In this document: piece by piece, positions 32,661 to 41,539 of the stretch
Numbering within the stretch: the stretch's first letter is position 1
How the letters are laid out: each line of letters opens with the position of its first letter
Assembly: GCF_026017845.1 (NCBI RefSeq)
Contig: NZ_CP100416.1
Coordinates: 8,217,857 to 8,281,856 of the forward strand
From: Amycolatopsis mediterranei
GTDB lineage: Bacteria > Actinomycetota > Actinomycetes > Mycobacteriales > Pseudonocardiaceae
Length of the DNA stretch: 64,000 bases
Direction of reading: 5' to 3'
The notes under the pieces: generated by a model
The model's input: the letters and a program-made list of their open reading frames with translations, nothing else
Databases searched by the model: none
Told to the model about the DNA's origin: nothing
Program-made: the position numbers and the translations under genes

Positions 32661-33419
32661 TCAGGCGCCGAGCATCTGCAGCCCGCCGTCGACGGCGATC
32701 AGCTGTCCGGTCATGAACCGGGCGCCCGGACCGGCCAGGAACACCAGGACCGGCCCGAGATCCGTCTCCGGATCGCCGAGCTCGCCCCGCAGCGGCATGC
32801 TCGTCCGCAAGCGCTCCTTGAACGCCGCGGTCCGGTCATCGCCCAGGTGCGCCCAGAGGCGCTCGGCGCCCGGTGTCCCGACCGCGGGCGCCAGGGCGTT
32901 GACCGTGACCCCGAACCGTCCCCACGCCGCGGCTGCTGACCGGGTCCACGCGTGGACACCGGCCTTCGCCATCGCGTAGTGCGGGGCCAGCGGATTCCCG
33001 CGGACGCCCTCGCTGGAACCGAGATTCACGATCTGCCCGCCACCGGCGCGCATGCGTTCGAAGGCCGCTTGGTTGGCGAGCACCGTCGATCGGAGGTTCG
33101 TGTCGAGGACGAGGTCGAACTCGTCGTCGGACAACGACTCCGGGGTGCTCGGCCGCCAGCTGCCCACCGCGTGCACCAGCACGTCGAGACCGCCCAAGGC
33201 CGACGTGGCCCGCTCGAACGCGGTTCCCACCGAACGGCGGTCCCGCGCGTCGCAGGGAATCCACTGGCAGCGCCCTGCAAGGTCGTCCGGCGGCGGCGTG
33301 GCGTGGAACAGCCCGGCGACCTGGGCTTCGGCCTCGAGGAACACGGTTACGGCCGCCGCGCCGATCCCGCCGGCCGCTCCCGTCACGATCACGCGTCGCC
33401 CGCTGAGCGCTGCCCTCAT
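32661..33419 (-). CDS. SDR-family oxidoreductase
   Basis: A 252-residue classical SDR: VIVTGAAGGIGAAAVTVFLE, NLGSSEGVRGNPLAPHYAMAK with the active Tyr-Lys, and GPGARFMTGQLIAVDGGLQM at the C-terminus. The NAD-binding segment lacks the usual NNAG and has VHAVGS instead. Its start overlaps the quinone-oxidoreductase stop (ATGA). It is likely a hydroxyacyl-CoA or alcohol dehydrogenase in the same operon. Confidence 0.85.
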   Translation of the reverse strand: MRAALSGRRVIVTGAAGGIGAAAVTVFLEAEAQVAGLFHATPPPDDLAGRCQWIPCDARDRRSVGTAFERATSALGGLDVLVHAVGSWRPSTPESLSDDEFDLVLDTNLRSTVLANQAAFERMRAGGGQIVNLGSSEGVRGNPLAPHYAMAKAGVHAWTRSAAAAWGRFGVTVNALAPAVGTPGAERLWAHLGDDRTAAFKERLRTSMPLRGELGDPETDLGPVLVFLAGPGARFMTGQLIAVDGGLQMLGA

Positions 33420-34390
33420 CGGGCCGCCATCTCGAGGACGATCTTTCCGGTCGTGCGGCGCTCGGCGACGGCCGTCAGCGCGCCCGCGACGTCGGACAGC
33501 GGGTGCACGCGGGAAACCAGCGGGCGCATCCCGTCCCGGACCATCCCGGCGAGGGCGCGTTCGGCCGCGAGCGTGGCTTCCGGATCCTCATGGCGGATCA
33601 TCCGGGCTTCGAAGCCCCGCACGACCAAGTTCTTGAGCAGCACCAGGTTCAGCGGGATGCGCGGGATCGCGCCGTCGGCGAACCCGACCGTGACGAACCG
33701 GCCGGCCCGGCGCAACGCCCGCAGCGCGGCTTCCGCGTGGTCGCCGCCGACCGGGTCGATGACGAGGTGCGCGCCCCCGGTCAGCTCCCGGATCCGGGTC
33801 TTGAGGTCCTCACGGAGGTAGTCGATCCCGGCCTCGGCACCGAGCTTCCGTGCGACCGCGAGCCGCTGCTCGCTCGACGCCGCCGCGACGACGTGCAGAC
33901 CCAGCCGCGTCGCGACGTCGACCACGGCCGAGCCGACCCCGCCCGACGCACCGAGCACCGCCACCCACTCCCCCGCCGTGGCCCCGCCGATCGTCACGAG
34001 CGCGTGGTATGCGGTGGTGTAGGTGACGTGGAACGCGGCCGCGTGCACCATGTCGAGTCCATCGGGGATCGGGCGCAACGCTTCGACGGGCGCCACGACC
34101 TGCTCGGCGAACGCTCCGCTCAACACGGCCCCGGCCACGGGAGACCCCACCGCCGGTCCGGTCACCCCAGCCCCGAGCGCGGTGACAACACCGGCGAACT
34201 CGCTGCCGGGGGTGAAGGGCAGCGGCGCGGACACCTGGTAGTGGTTCGCGGCGATGAGCACGTCGGGGTAGTTGACGGCCGCGGCGTGCACCCGGACCAG
34301 GACCTCGCCCGTCCCGGGCTCGGGCTCGTCGAGCTCCGCCACCGAAATGCCGCTCGGCGGACCGTACTCCACGCACCAGGCGGCCTTCAC
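33416..34390 (-). CDS. NADPH:quinone oxidoreductase-family protein (MDR)
   Basis: A 324-residue zinc-free MDR enzyme: MKAAWCVEYGPPSGISVAEL, VNYPDVLIAANHYQVSAPLP, TPGSEFAGVVTALGAGVTGP and the nucleotide site VLGASGGVGSAVVDVATRLG. It probably reduces or oxidises an enoyl- or keto-thioester or quinone. The GTG at 34390 overlaps the upstream dehydrogenase stop (GTGA). Members of this family often accompany acyl-CoA dehydrogenases in branched and cyclic acid catabolism. Confidence 0.87.
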   Translation of the reverse strand: MKAAWCVEYGPPSGISVAELDEPEPGTGEVLVRVHAAAVNYPDVLIAANHYQVSAPLPFTPGSEFAGVVTALGAGVTGPAVGSPVAGAVLSGAFAEQVVAPVEALRPIPDGLDMVHAAAFHVTYTTAYHALVTIGGATAGEWVAVLGASGGVGSAVVDVATRLGLHVVAAASSEQRLAVARKLGAEAGIDYLREDLKTRIRELTGGAHLVIDPVGGDHAEAALRALRRAGRFVTVGFADGAIPRIPLNLVLLKNLVVRGFEARMIRHEDPEATLAAERALAGMVRDGMRPLVSRVHPLSDVAGALTAVAERRTTGKIVLEMAAR

Positions 34391-35547
34391 CGCGAACTCG
34401 GCGGCATGGCCGGGTCGCGGGGCAGGCCCAGCAGCTGCTCCGCGATCGTGTTGCGCTGGATCTCCGCCGTCCCCGCCCCGATCGTCGACGCGCGGGTGCG
34501 CAGGAAACCCCACACCCAGCGGCCGCGTTGCACGGCATGCGGGTCGTCCCGGCCGAGCATCCCGTACGGCCCGAGGAGGTCGACGGCGAACTCGTGGAGG
34601 TCCTGTTCGAAGGTGACGACGAAGAGCCGGGACGTCGACGACGCCGGCCCCGGTTCGCCGCGAGCCAGGATGTCGGCGATCGTCCGCATCCCGGTGTAGC
34701 GCATGATCCGCACCCGCATCTCGAAGTCCGCGAGCCGCGCGCGCACCAGCGGGTCGGCGGTCGCGCCGCGCTCGTGGGCCAGTTCGATCAGCTCGTCGAG
34801 CACCCGCCGGTACCGCGCGGCCTGGTTCATCGCCCCGGCCGCGCGCTCGTGGCCGAGGCTCGTGCGCACCAGTGGCCACCCGCCGTTCTCCTCGCCAACG
34901 CGGTCGGCCACGGGGACCCGGACGTCGGTGAAGAAGATCTCGCAGAAGTGCGCGTCGCCGGTGAGGTCGCGCAGGGGCCGCACGGTGACCCCGGGGGCGT
35001 GCGCGTCGACGAGCAGGTAGCTGATCCCGTGCTGGCGCGATGCCGGCGTGCCGGTGCGGACGAGGGTGAAGAGGACGTCGGCGATGTCGCCGGAGCTGGT
35101 CCACACTTTCTGCCCGTTGACGATGTACTCGTCGCCCTCCCGCCGGGCCGTCGTCCGCAGCGCCGGGAGATCCGAACCGGCGTCGGGCTCGGAGTAGCCC
35201 TGCGCCCACACCGCGTCCCCGCGCAGCATGGGGCGCAAGTACCGCTCTTTCTGTTCCGCAGTACCGTATTTGACGAGCGTGGGAGCGGCGATGCCCAGGC
35301 CCGTGCCCAGCGGCCCGGGTACGCGCGCTTTCGCGTACTCCTCCTGGTAGATCACCTGCCGGGCGAAGCTGAGGTCCATCCCGCCGTACTCGCGCGGCCA
35401 GCTCGGACCCGCGTACCCCGCGTCGAAGAGTTTCGCCAGCCAAGCCTTCTGCCAGGCCAGCCGTTCGGTGCGGTCCTTCGGGCGGCGGCCGGGGTGGTGC
35501 TCCACGAGGAAGGCCCGCAGCCGCGCCCGGAAGTCGTCGTCGTGCAC
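34387..35547 (-). CDS. Acyl-CoA dehydrogenase, catalytic-Glu subunit
   Basis: A 386-residue acyl-CoA dehydrogenase. WAQGYSEPDAGSDLPALRTT is the flavin loop, QKVWTSSGDIADVLFTLVRT follows, and the C-terminal catalytic region TIGAGTAEIQRNTIAEQLLG has the Glu. The partner gene immediately upstream (1 bp away) lacks it, so an alpha2beta2 enzyme is likely, as for the ChsE pairs of sterol catabolism. GTG start at 35547. Confidence 0.92.
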   Translation of the reverse strand: MHDDDFRARLRAFLVEHHPGRRPKDRTERLAWQKAWLAKLFDAGYAGPSWPREYGGMDLSFARQVIYQEEYAKARVPGPLGTGLGIAAPTLVKYGTAEQKERYLRPMLRGDAVWAQGYSEPDAGSDLPALRTTARREGDEYIVNGQKVWTSSGDIADVLFTLVRTGTPASRQHGISYLLVDAHAPGVTVRPLRDLTGDAHFCEIFFTDVRVPVADRVGEENGGWPLVRTSLGHERAAGAMNQAARYRRVLDELIELAHERGATADPLVRARLADFEMRVRIMRYTGMRTIADILARGEPGPASSTSRLFVVTFEQDLHEFAVDLLGPYGMLGRDDPHAVQRGRWVWGFLRTRASTIGAGTAEIQRNTIAEQLLGLPRDPAMPPSSR

Positions 35548-35548
35548 C

Positions 35549-36595
35549 TCAGATACCCACCAGGTCGGCCAGCCGGGCGCGGTGTGCCGCGGGGGCGCCG
35601 AACAGCTGCTCGGACGACTTGGCGCGCTTCAGGTAGCGGTGCGCGTCGTGCTCCCACGTGTAGCCGACGCCGCCGTGGATCTGGATGTTCTCCTTGGCCG
35701 CGTGGGTGAAGGCCACCGAGCAGTACGCCCCGGCCACGCTCGCGGCCACGGGCAGCTCGTCCCCGGCCGACGCCGCGTGGTAGACGGCCGACCGCGCGGC
35801 CTCGATCGCCAGCAGCATGTCCGCGCACTTGTGCTTGATCGCCTGGAACGTCCCGATCGGACGGTCGAACTGGACCCGGACCTTCGCGTGGCCGACCGCC
35901 ATGTCGAGGCACGCCTGCGCGCCACCGACCTGCTCCGCGGCGAGCGCGACGACGGCCAGGTCGAGTGCCTTGCGCGGCGGCGACTCCCCGATCGGCACCG
36001 CGGGCGCGCCGTCGAAGTCGATCCGCGCCAGCCGGCGGGTCCGGTCGAGCGTTTCGAGCCGGGTCCTCGTCACCCCGGGCGCGGTGCCTTCGACGGCGAA
36101 CAGTCCGGTGCGCGCGACCACGAGCAGGAGGTCGGCTGTGTGCCCGTCGACGACGAACATCTTGGTGCCGGAGAGGGTCCCGCCGGTGGCGGTGGTCGTG
36201 AGGTCGGTCGCCCGCCCGCTTTCCTCCGCGACGGCGAGGGTCGCGGTCAGCGAACCGTCGGCGATGCCGGGCAGCCACCGGGACTTCGCCGCATCATCAC
36301 CGGAAGCGGTGAGTGCCTGACCGACCAGTGCCACCGTCGCGAAGAACGGCGACGGCAGCAGCACCCGTCCCATCTCCTCCAGCACGATCCCCAGCTCGAC
36401 CGGGCCGCCGCCCGACCCGCCGTACTCCTCTGGCACAGCGATGCCGGGGAGCCCGAGCTGGTCGGCCAGCTGCCGCCACACGGCCAGATCGTGGCCTTCC
36501 CCGGAGTCCAGCCGGGCGCGCACGTCCGCCCGGTCGGCCAGGAACCGACGCACCACCGCGCGCAGGTCCTCCTGCTCCTCCGTGAACGCGATCAC
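35549..36595 (-). CDS. Acyl-CoA dehydrogenase, second (Glu-lacking) subunit
   Basis: A 348-residue acyl-CoA dehydrogenase-like protein. The start is IAFTEEQEDLRAVVRRFLA and the middle domain is shortened. HAKVRVQFDRPIGTFQAIKH and NIQIHGGVGYTWEHDAHRYL are intact, but the last part reads LFGAPAAHRARLADLVG with no catalytic Glu. It should pair with the 386-residue protein encoded next. The GTG at 36595 overlaps the VOC gene stop. Confidence 0.9.
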   Translation of the reverse strand: MIAFTEEQEDLRAVVRRFLADRADVRARLDSGEGHDLAVWRQLADQLGLPGIAVPEEYGGSGGGPVELGIVLEEMGRVLLPSPFFATVALVGQALTASGDDAAKSRWLPGIADGSLTATLAVAEESGRATDLTTTATGGTLSGTKMFVVDGHTADLLLVVARTGLFAVEGTAPGVTRTRLETLDRTRRLARIDFDGAPAVPIGESPPRKALDLAVVALAAEQVGGAQACLDMAVGHAKVRVQFDRPIGTFQAIKHKCADMLLAIEAARSAVYHAASAGDELPVAASVAGAYCSVAFTHAAKENIQIHGGVGYTWEHDAHRYLKRAKSSEQLFGAPAAHRARLADLVGI

Positions 36596-37068
36596 CGCGG
36601 GGTCCTCGCGCGCAGGTAGGTGGGGAAGTCCGGGATCAGACCACGGTCGACGACCTCGATCCGCACCCCCGAAGGATCCAGGTGGTAGGCGAACAGGGAG
36701 GGCGTGCCCTCGAGCACCGCACCGGCTTCGAACGCGAAACCCGACTCCTCCAGCAGCTTCGACGTCGCCGGGACGTCGTCGCAGAAGTACCCGAGGTGGT
36801 GCGTCGCGACGCGCGGGGCAGCCGTCCATGGCGTCCCCGGGATCTCCTGCACAAGTTCGAGGTGCGGCCCGTCGAGCGAGTACGCGTACCGCAGTGTCAA
36901 TATCCGCTCGCCGTCCGCGAGGCGGATGGTCAACTCGGCGGACTGGATCGTCGTCCACCGATAACCGGCGACCTCGGCCAGCCGTGCCATCGACGCTTCG
37001 AGGTCTGGGACCACGATTCCCGTGTGGTAGAGGTCCGCGGCATTGAGCGGCGGTGTCACGGGCTTCAC
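36592..37068 (-). CDS. VOC-family protein (methylmalonyl-CoA-epimerase-like fold)
   Basis: A 158-residue single-chain VOC protein: LYHTGIVVPDLEASMARLAE with the first metal His, THHLGYFCDDVPATSKLLEE with the second, and GVRIEVVDRG with the Glu. This His-His-Glu layout suits a divalent metal site as in glyoxalase I or methylmalonyl-CoA epimerase. Start taken as GTG 37068, which overlaps the P450 stop (GTGA); a GTG 3 bp earlier is equally possible. It may epimerise or isomerise a CoA-linked intermediate. Confidence 0.8.
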   Translation of the reverse strand: MKPVTPPLNAADLYHTGIVVPDLEASMARLAEVAGYRWTTIQSAELTIRLADGERILTLRYAYSLDGPHLELVQEIPGTPWTAAPRVATHHLGYFCDDVPATSKLLEESGFAFEAGAVLEGTPSLFAYHLDPSGVRIEVVDRGLIPDFPTYLRARTPR

Positions 37069-38264
37069 CACTCGAGCCTCAGTGACTTCAGGCCGTACAT
37101 GTTGCCGGTCTCCTCCAGGTCCTGGCCGTCCGCGATCCGGTAGTCCGGGATCCGCTGATGCCACTCCTCGATCGCCACGTTCAGCTCGAGACGGGCCAGG
37201 TGCGAGCCCAGGCAGCGGTGCGGCCCGGAACCGAACGCGATGTGGTTGCTGGTCTTGCGGTTCAGGTCCACTTCGAAGGGGTTCTCGTACCGCGCGGGGT
37301 CACGGTTGCTGACCGCCAGCGGGAGCATCACCATCTCGCCGGACTTGACCGGGCAGCCACCGATCTCGACGTCCTTCGTCGCCTTGCGGGCCGGAATGAC
37401 GAACGAGTAGACGCGGAGGATCTCCTCCACGCTCGTCGGGATGAGCGACGGGTCGGCCACGATCGCCGCGCGCTGCTCGGGATGACCGGCGAAGTGATAC
37501 AGGGCCCAGCCGACCGAGATCGGGACCGTGTCCAGCCCGGCCTGGAACATCAGCACGCAGAAGGCGTGCATGTCCCGATCGCTGATCGGCTCGCCGTCGA
37601 TCTCCCACGTCATCGCGCGGGAGAGCAGGTCGTCCCGCGGGGCTTGCCGCCGCAGCGCGATCTGCTCCTCGAAGTACGCCGACGCCTCGGTGATCGCCGC
37701 CAGCTGCCGGCTCCGGTCCGGGTCCTGCTCGTAGGACAAGTGCAGCATGTTGTGCACCCAGCCGAGGAACTTGTCCAGGTCCTCTTCGGGCAAGCCCATC
37801 AGCCGTAGGAAGATCAGCGTGGGGAACCGGCGGGCGAACTCGTCGAGGACGTCGGCGCCACCGGCGCCGGTCAGCCGGTCGATCATCTCGGCCGCGACCC
37901 GCCGGATCTCCGGTTCCCGGGCGGCGACCGCGTTCGGTGAGAACTCCCGCCCCAGCAGCCGCCGCCATTGCGTGTGCACGGGCGGGTCCAGCATTTCCGG
38001 GATCCACAGGAACTTCGGGTCCGGGTCGAGCGCCGTCACGGACTTGCTCGAGAACGTCCGCCAGTCCTGCAGCGCTTCCTGCACCGCCGCGCCGTCGGTG
38101 ACCACCCAGTACCCGCGCGCGATGCTGCTGCGGAACCCGGAGTGCGTCGCGGCGATCTCGTCCCACCGCTGGTGGTGGCTCAGGACCGGACCGCTCGCGG
38201 TGTTGTCGTAGTGGTAGGCGGGCACCCCTTCGTAGGTTCCCTCCGGCTCGAGCATGGTGCTCAT
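37065..38264 (-). CDS. Cytochrome P450
   Basis: A 399-residue soluble P450. I-helix FQAGLDTVPISVGW with the acid-alcohol pair, K-helix EEILR, heme loop FGSGPHRCLGSHLAR with ligand Cys351. No ferredoxin or reductase gene adjoins it; the nearest [3Fe-4S] ferredoxin is the orphan at 44765. Placed after a crotonase and before acyl-CoA dehydrogenases, it may start oxidation of a side chain or ring. The ATG at 38264 follows AAAGGACC. Confidence 0.94.
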   Translation of the reverse strand: MSTMLEPEGTYEGVPAYHYDNTASGPVLSHHQRWDEIAATHSGFRSSIARGYWVVTDGAAVQEALQDWRTFSSKSVTALDPDPKFLWIPEMLDPPVHTQWRRLLGREFSPNAVAAREPEIRRVAAEMIDRLTGAGGADVLDEFARRFPTLIFLRLMGLPEEDLDKFLGWVHNMLHLSYEQDPDRSRQLAAITEASAYFEEQIALRRQAPRDDLLSRAMTWEIDGEPISDRDMHAFCVLMFQAGLDTVPISVGWALYHFAGHPEQRAAIVADPSLIPTSVEEILRVYSFVIPARKATKDVEIGGCPVKSGEMVMLPLAVSNRDPARYENPFEVDLNRKTSNHIAFGSGPHRCLGSHLARLELNVAIEEWHQRIPDYRIADGQDLEETGNMYGLKSLRLEW

Positions 38265-38321
38265 GACGGTCCTTTCGTCGAACGCTGCTGCAGTGGGCGA
38301 TCGCGGGGGTTGCCCAGGCGG

Positions 38322-39086
38322 TCAGCGCCCCCGCCAGACCGGCGCGCGCTTCTCGGCGAACGCGGTCGCCCCTTCCTTGGCGTCGTCCGAGTCGAACACC
38401 GGCCGGACGATCTCGGCCTGCTCGGCCCAGCCCTCTTCAAGCGTCCAGTCGGCACTCGACCGGGCAATCTGCTTGGTCGCGGCGACGGCGAGCGGGCCGT
38501 TGGCGGCGATGGTCCCGGCCAGCCGCAGTGCCCCTTCGAGCGCGCCGCCGTCGTCGGTGAGCCGGTTCACCAGGCCGGCCGCGGCCGCGCGTTCCGCGTC
38601 GAACGGCTCGCCCGTCAGCAGGAGCTCCAGCGCGAGCGCGAACGGCACCCGCCGCGGCAGGAGCAACGCCGCACCGCCGCCTGCCACCAGTGACCGCTTC
38701 ACCTCGGGGACCCCGAACCGCGCCGTCCGCGCCGCGACGACGAGGTCGCAAGCGAGCAGCAGCTCGAACCCGCCGGCCAGCGCCCAGCCCTCCACCGCGC
38801 CGATGAGTGGTTTGCGCGGCGGCGTCATCGTGATCCCGCACAGCCCGCGCCCCTCGATCGCCGGGCTTTCGCCGCGCAGGAACGCTTTCAGGTCCATCCC
38901 GGCGGAGAACGTCCCGCCCGCGCCGGTGAGCACGCCGACCCGCAGCTCGGCCGACTCGTCGAGCTCGTCGGCGGCCGCCGCCACCCCGGCCGCCACGGCG
39001 GCGTCGAGGGCGTTCTTCACCCGGGGGCGATTGATAGTGATCACCTGGACGGCGCCGTGGCGCTCGACGACAACCTCGTCCGGCAC
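38322..39086 (-). CDS. Enoyl-CoA hydratase/isomerase (crotonase)
   Basis: A 254-residue crotonase. The oxyanion-hole segments are FSAGMDLKAFLRG and VEGWALAGGFELLLACDLVV, and the trimerisation C-terminus WAEQAEIVRPVFDSDDAKEG is complete. It adds water to, or isomerises, an enoyl-CoA. The GTG at 39086 follows GGAGGAAAA. A close paralogue at 60794 lacks the C-terminus. It is the first gene of an eight-gene minus-strand operon ending at 31390. Confidence 0.92.
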   Translation of the reverse strand: MPDEVVVERHGAVQVITINRPRVKNALDAAVAAGVAAAADELDESAELRVGVLTGAGGTFSAGMDLKAFLRGESPAIEGRGLCGITMTPPRKPLIGAVEGWALAGGFELLLACDLVVAARTARFGVPEVKRSLVAGGGAALLLPRRVPFALALELLLTGEPFDAERAAAAGLVNRLTDDGGALEGALRLAGTIAANGPLAVAATKQIARSSADWTLEEGWAEQAEIVRPVFDSDDAKEGATAFAEKRAPVWRGR

Positions 39087-39117
39087 TTTTCCTCCTCCAC
39101 GCGACGGTGCGACAGAA

Positions 39118-39127
39118 GAGTACCCTT
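39118..39127 (-). promoter_or_regulatory. GAGGNTACTC-type motif, copy 4 (minus strand)
   Basis: On the minus strand AAGGGTACTC, 32 bp upstream of the crotonase start. GGTACT or TACTCT could be its -10 box. Confidence 0.45.
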
Positions 39128-39170
39128 AACCGGCCCCAAGGCGATAGTCTCGCGGTCCATCCGCTCATTT

Positions 39171-39180
39171 GCGTATACTC
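39171..39180 (+). promoter_or_regulatory. GAGGNTACTC-type motif, copy 5 (plus strand)
   Basis: GCGTATACTC, 20 bp upstream of the kinase-like gene and in the same divergent gap as copy 4. TATACT is a good -10 box. The surrounding TGCGTATACT recurs at 61484. Confidence 0.5.
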
Positions 39181-39200
39181 ATCTCGACGAACGGAGGCGC

Positions 39201-40211
39201 ATGGTCGACGGATCACCAGCAGCGCGGACGAAGGTCGGCATCGCCGATCGCGCCGACGTCGTCCGGCGGGCGACGAACGCCGCCGGACAGCCACTGCACC
39301 AACTCGAGCCCCTGCCCGGCGGTACTTCCAGCCTCACCTACTCCGCCGTGACGGACTCCGGCGTCCGCGTCGTCGTGAAGGTCGCCCCGCCCGGGCTCGA
39401 GCCGGTCCGCAACCGGGACGTCCTGCGCCAGGCGCGGGTGCTGACGGCGCTGTCCGAGGTGCCTGAGGTGGCCGTCCCGGAGGTGCTGGGGTCCGACCCC
39501 GGTGCCCCGCCGGACGTCCCCCCGCTGTTCGTCATGTCCTATGCGGACGGTGAGAGCTACGAACCCCGGCACATCGCGCGCGCACGTCGGCCGCCGGCGG
39601 CCGACGTGCGCGGCCGGGCCACGGCGGCGGCCCGCATGCTGGCGGCCCTGCACACCGCCGACCCGGCGAAGCTGGGGATCACCGAGGAAGCCGTGACGCT
39701 GGAAACCGAGGTCGAGCGGTGGCGGAAAGCGCTGGCAACGTGCGCGCTCGAGCCGGCCGCCGCCCGCGCCGAACTCGAGTGCCGCGAACAGCTCACCGCG
39801 GCGATCCCCGCTCCCCTGCGGCCCGCGGTGCTGCACGGCGATTGGCGGCTGGGCAACATGCAGTGCGACGGCGCCGGCATCCGGGCGGTGATCGACTGGG
39901 AGATCTGGTCGATCGGCGACCCGCGGCTGGACCTCGCGTGGCTGCGGCTGATGTCCGATCCCGCGCACCCGACCGCCGTCGCGCCGGAGGCACCCACGCT
40001 GGAACCCGGCGAACTGCTGGCCGCGTACGGCTCCCCGGTGGCGGACCTGGCGTGGTTCGACGCGCTCGTGCGGTACAAGCAGGCCGCCGCGTCCGCGCTG
40101 CTGGTGAAGAACGCCGAGCGCCGCGACCAGGTCACCGACCGAGTGGAGCGGATGCGCCGCGGGATCCCGCTGCTGCTCACCGCCGCGCTCACCCACCTCA
40201 CCCGCCGCTAG
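39201..40211 (+). CDS. APH-family phosphotransferase (LvaA/ACAD10-11 kinase-domain type)
   Basis: A 336-residue aminoglycoside-phosphotransferase-fold protein. The glycine-rich loop PLPGGTSSLTYSA, the Lys in VRVVVKVAPPGLEP, the catalytic Brenner loop HGDWRLGNM and the metal Asp in VIDWEIWSIGDPRLDLAW are present, so it should be an active kinase. In this family the acyl-CoA-associated members phosphorylate the 4-hydroxyl of 4-hydroxyacyl-CoAs. The next gene is an acyl-CoA dehydrogenase homologue (8-bp gap), which fits that role rather than drug resistance. The ATG at 39201 follows GGAGGCGC. Confidence 0.87.
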   Translation: MVDGSPAARTKVGIADRADVVRRATNAAGQPLHQLEPLPGGTSSLTYSAVTDSGVRVVVKVAPPGLEPVRNRDVLRQARVLTALSEVPEVAVPEVLGSDPGAPPDVPPLFVMSYADGESYEPRHIARARRPPAADVRGRATAAARMLAALHTADPAKLGITEEAVTLETEVERWRKALATCALEPAAARAELECREQLTAAIPAPLRPAVLHGDWRLGNMQCDGAGIRAVIDWEIWSIGDPRLDLAWLRLMSDPAHPTAVAPEAPTLEPGELLAAYGSPVADLAWFDALVRYKQAAASALLVKNAERRDQVTDRVERMRRGIPLLLTAALTHLTRR

Positions 40212-40219
40212 GAGGACCC

Positions 40220-41539
40220 ATGCTGGACTTCTCGATCGAGCCGGAGTTCCAGGCCAAGCTCGACTGGGCCGCCGCCTTCGTCCGGGCGGAGGTCGAGCCG
40301 CTCGACCTGCTCTTCCCCCACGGCGGCGACCCGTACGACACGCGCAACGAGAAGGCGCGCGCGATCGTCAAGCCGTTGCAGAAGCAGGTCCGGGCTCAGG
40401 GCCTGTGGGCCTGCCACCTCGGCCCCGAGCTGGGCGGGCCCGGCTACGGGCAGGTCAAGCTCGCCTACCTCAACGAGATCCTCGGCCGCTCCTACTGGGC
40501 GCCGACGGTCTTCGGCACCGCCGCCCCCGACACCGGCAACGCCGAGATCCTGGCGATGTTCGGCACCGAGGAGCAGAAGGCGCGTTACCTGCAGCCGCTC
40601 CTGGACGGCGACATCGTCTCCACCTTCTCGATGACCGAGCCCCAAGGCGGCGCGGACCCGAAGGAGTTCGTCTGCCGTGCTTGGCGTGAAGCTGACGAGT
40701 GGGTGATCGACGGCGAGAAGTGGTTCTCCTCCAACGCGCGGTACGCGGAGTTCCTCATCGTCATGGCCGTCACGGACCCGGACGCACCGCCGCACCGGCG
40801 GATGTCGATGTTCGTCGTGCCGGCCGAGACGCCCGGGATCGAGATCAAGCGCAACGTCGGCACCATGGACGAACGCGAGTCGCTCGACGAAGGCATCCAC
40901 GCCTACCTGCGCTACCACCAGGTGCGCGTCCCCCTCGACGCCATGCTCGGCGGTCCCGGTGACGGCTTCAAGGTGGCTCAGGCCCGCCTCGGCGGCGGCC
41001 GGGTGCACCACGCGATGCGCTCGGTCGGCAAATGTGCCCGCGCCTTCGACATGATGTGCGAGCGCGCCCTTTCCCGCCGTACGCAGGGAACCCCGCTCGC
41101 CGAGAAGCAGGCAGTCCAGCAGTTCATCGCGGACTCGTGGATCGAGCTGCAACAGTTCCGCCTGCTCGTGCTGAACACGGCGTGGATCATCGATACCCAG
41201 CCACACGGCGCCGCACGCACGCAGATCGCGATGTGCAAGGTCGCGATGGCCAAGGTGCTGCACGACGTCATCCAGCGGGCCCTGCACCTGCACGGCTCGC
41301 TGGGCACCACCGGTGAGCTGCCGCTCGCGCACTGGTGGATGGCCGTGCCGAACCTGGCCCTCGCCGACGGCCCGACCGAGGTGCACCGCACCACGATCGC
41401 CAAGCAGGTGCTCAAGAACCACCGGCCGGCCGAGGGGCTCTTCCCCAGTGAGCACATCCCGCCGCGGCTCGAGGCCGCCCGCAAGCGGTACGCGCACATC
41501 ATCAACGACTCCGCGCTGTCCGGCCGGGTGAACGCATGA
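40220..41539 (+). CDS. Acyl-CoA dehydrogenase (LvaC/ACAD10-11 type)
   Basis: A 439-residue dehydrogenase, longer than ordinary ones. TFSMTEPQGGADPKEFVCRA and GEKWFSSNARYAEFLIVMAV are the flavin loops, LHLHGSLGTTGELPLAHWW and ALADGPTEVHRTTIAKQVLK the C-terminal region with Glu. The subgroup to which ACAD10/11 and LvaC belong eliminates phosphate from 4-phosphooxyacyl-CoA to give an enoyl-CoA. Immediate neighbours are the kinase upstream and an SDR overlapping downstream. The ATG at 40220 follows GGAGGACCC. Confidence 0.9.
   Translation: MLDFSIEPEFQAKLDWAAAFVRAEVEPLDLLFPHGGDPYDTRNEKARAIVKPLQKQVRAQGLWACHLGPELGGPGYGQVKLAYLNEILGRSYWAPTVFGTAAPDTGNAEILAMFGTEEQKARYLQPLLDGDIVSTFSMTEPQGGADPKEFVCRAWREADEWVIDGEKWFSSNARYAEFLIVMAVTDPDAPPHRRMSMFVVPAETPGIEIKRNVGTMDERESLDEGIHAYLRYHQVRVPLDAMLGGPGDGFKVAQARLGGGRVHHAMRSVGKCARAFDMMCERALSRRTQGTPLAEKQAVQQFIADSWIELQQFRLLVLNTAWIIDTQPHGAARTQIAMCKVAMAKVLHDVIQRALHLHGSLGTTGELPLAHWWMAVPNLALADGPTEVHRTTIAKQVLKNHRPAEGLFPSEHIPPRLEAARKRYAHIINDSALSGRVNA

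Noticed and set aside
39201..40211. Aminoglycoside resistance gene
   Set aside because: The kinase fold is the same, but the gene is in an operon with an acyl-CoA dehydrogenase and SDR, which points to acyl-CoA metabolism.
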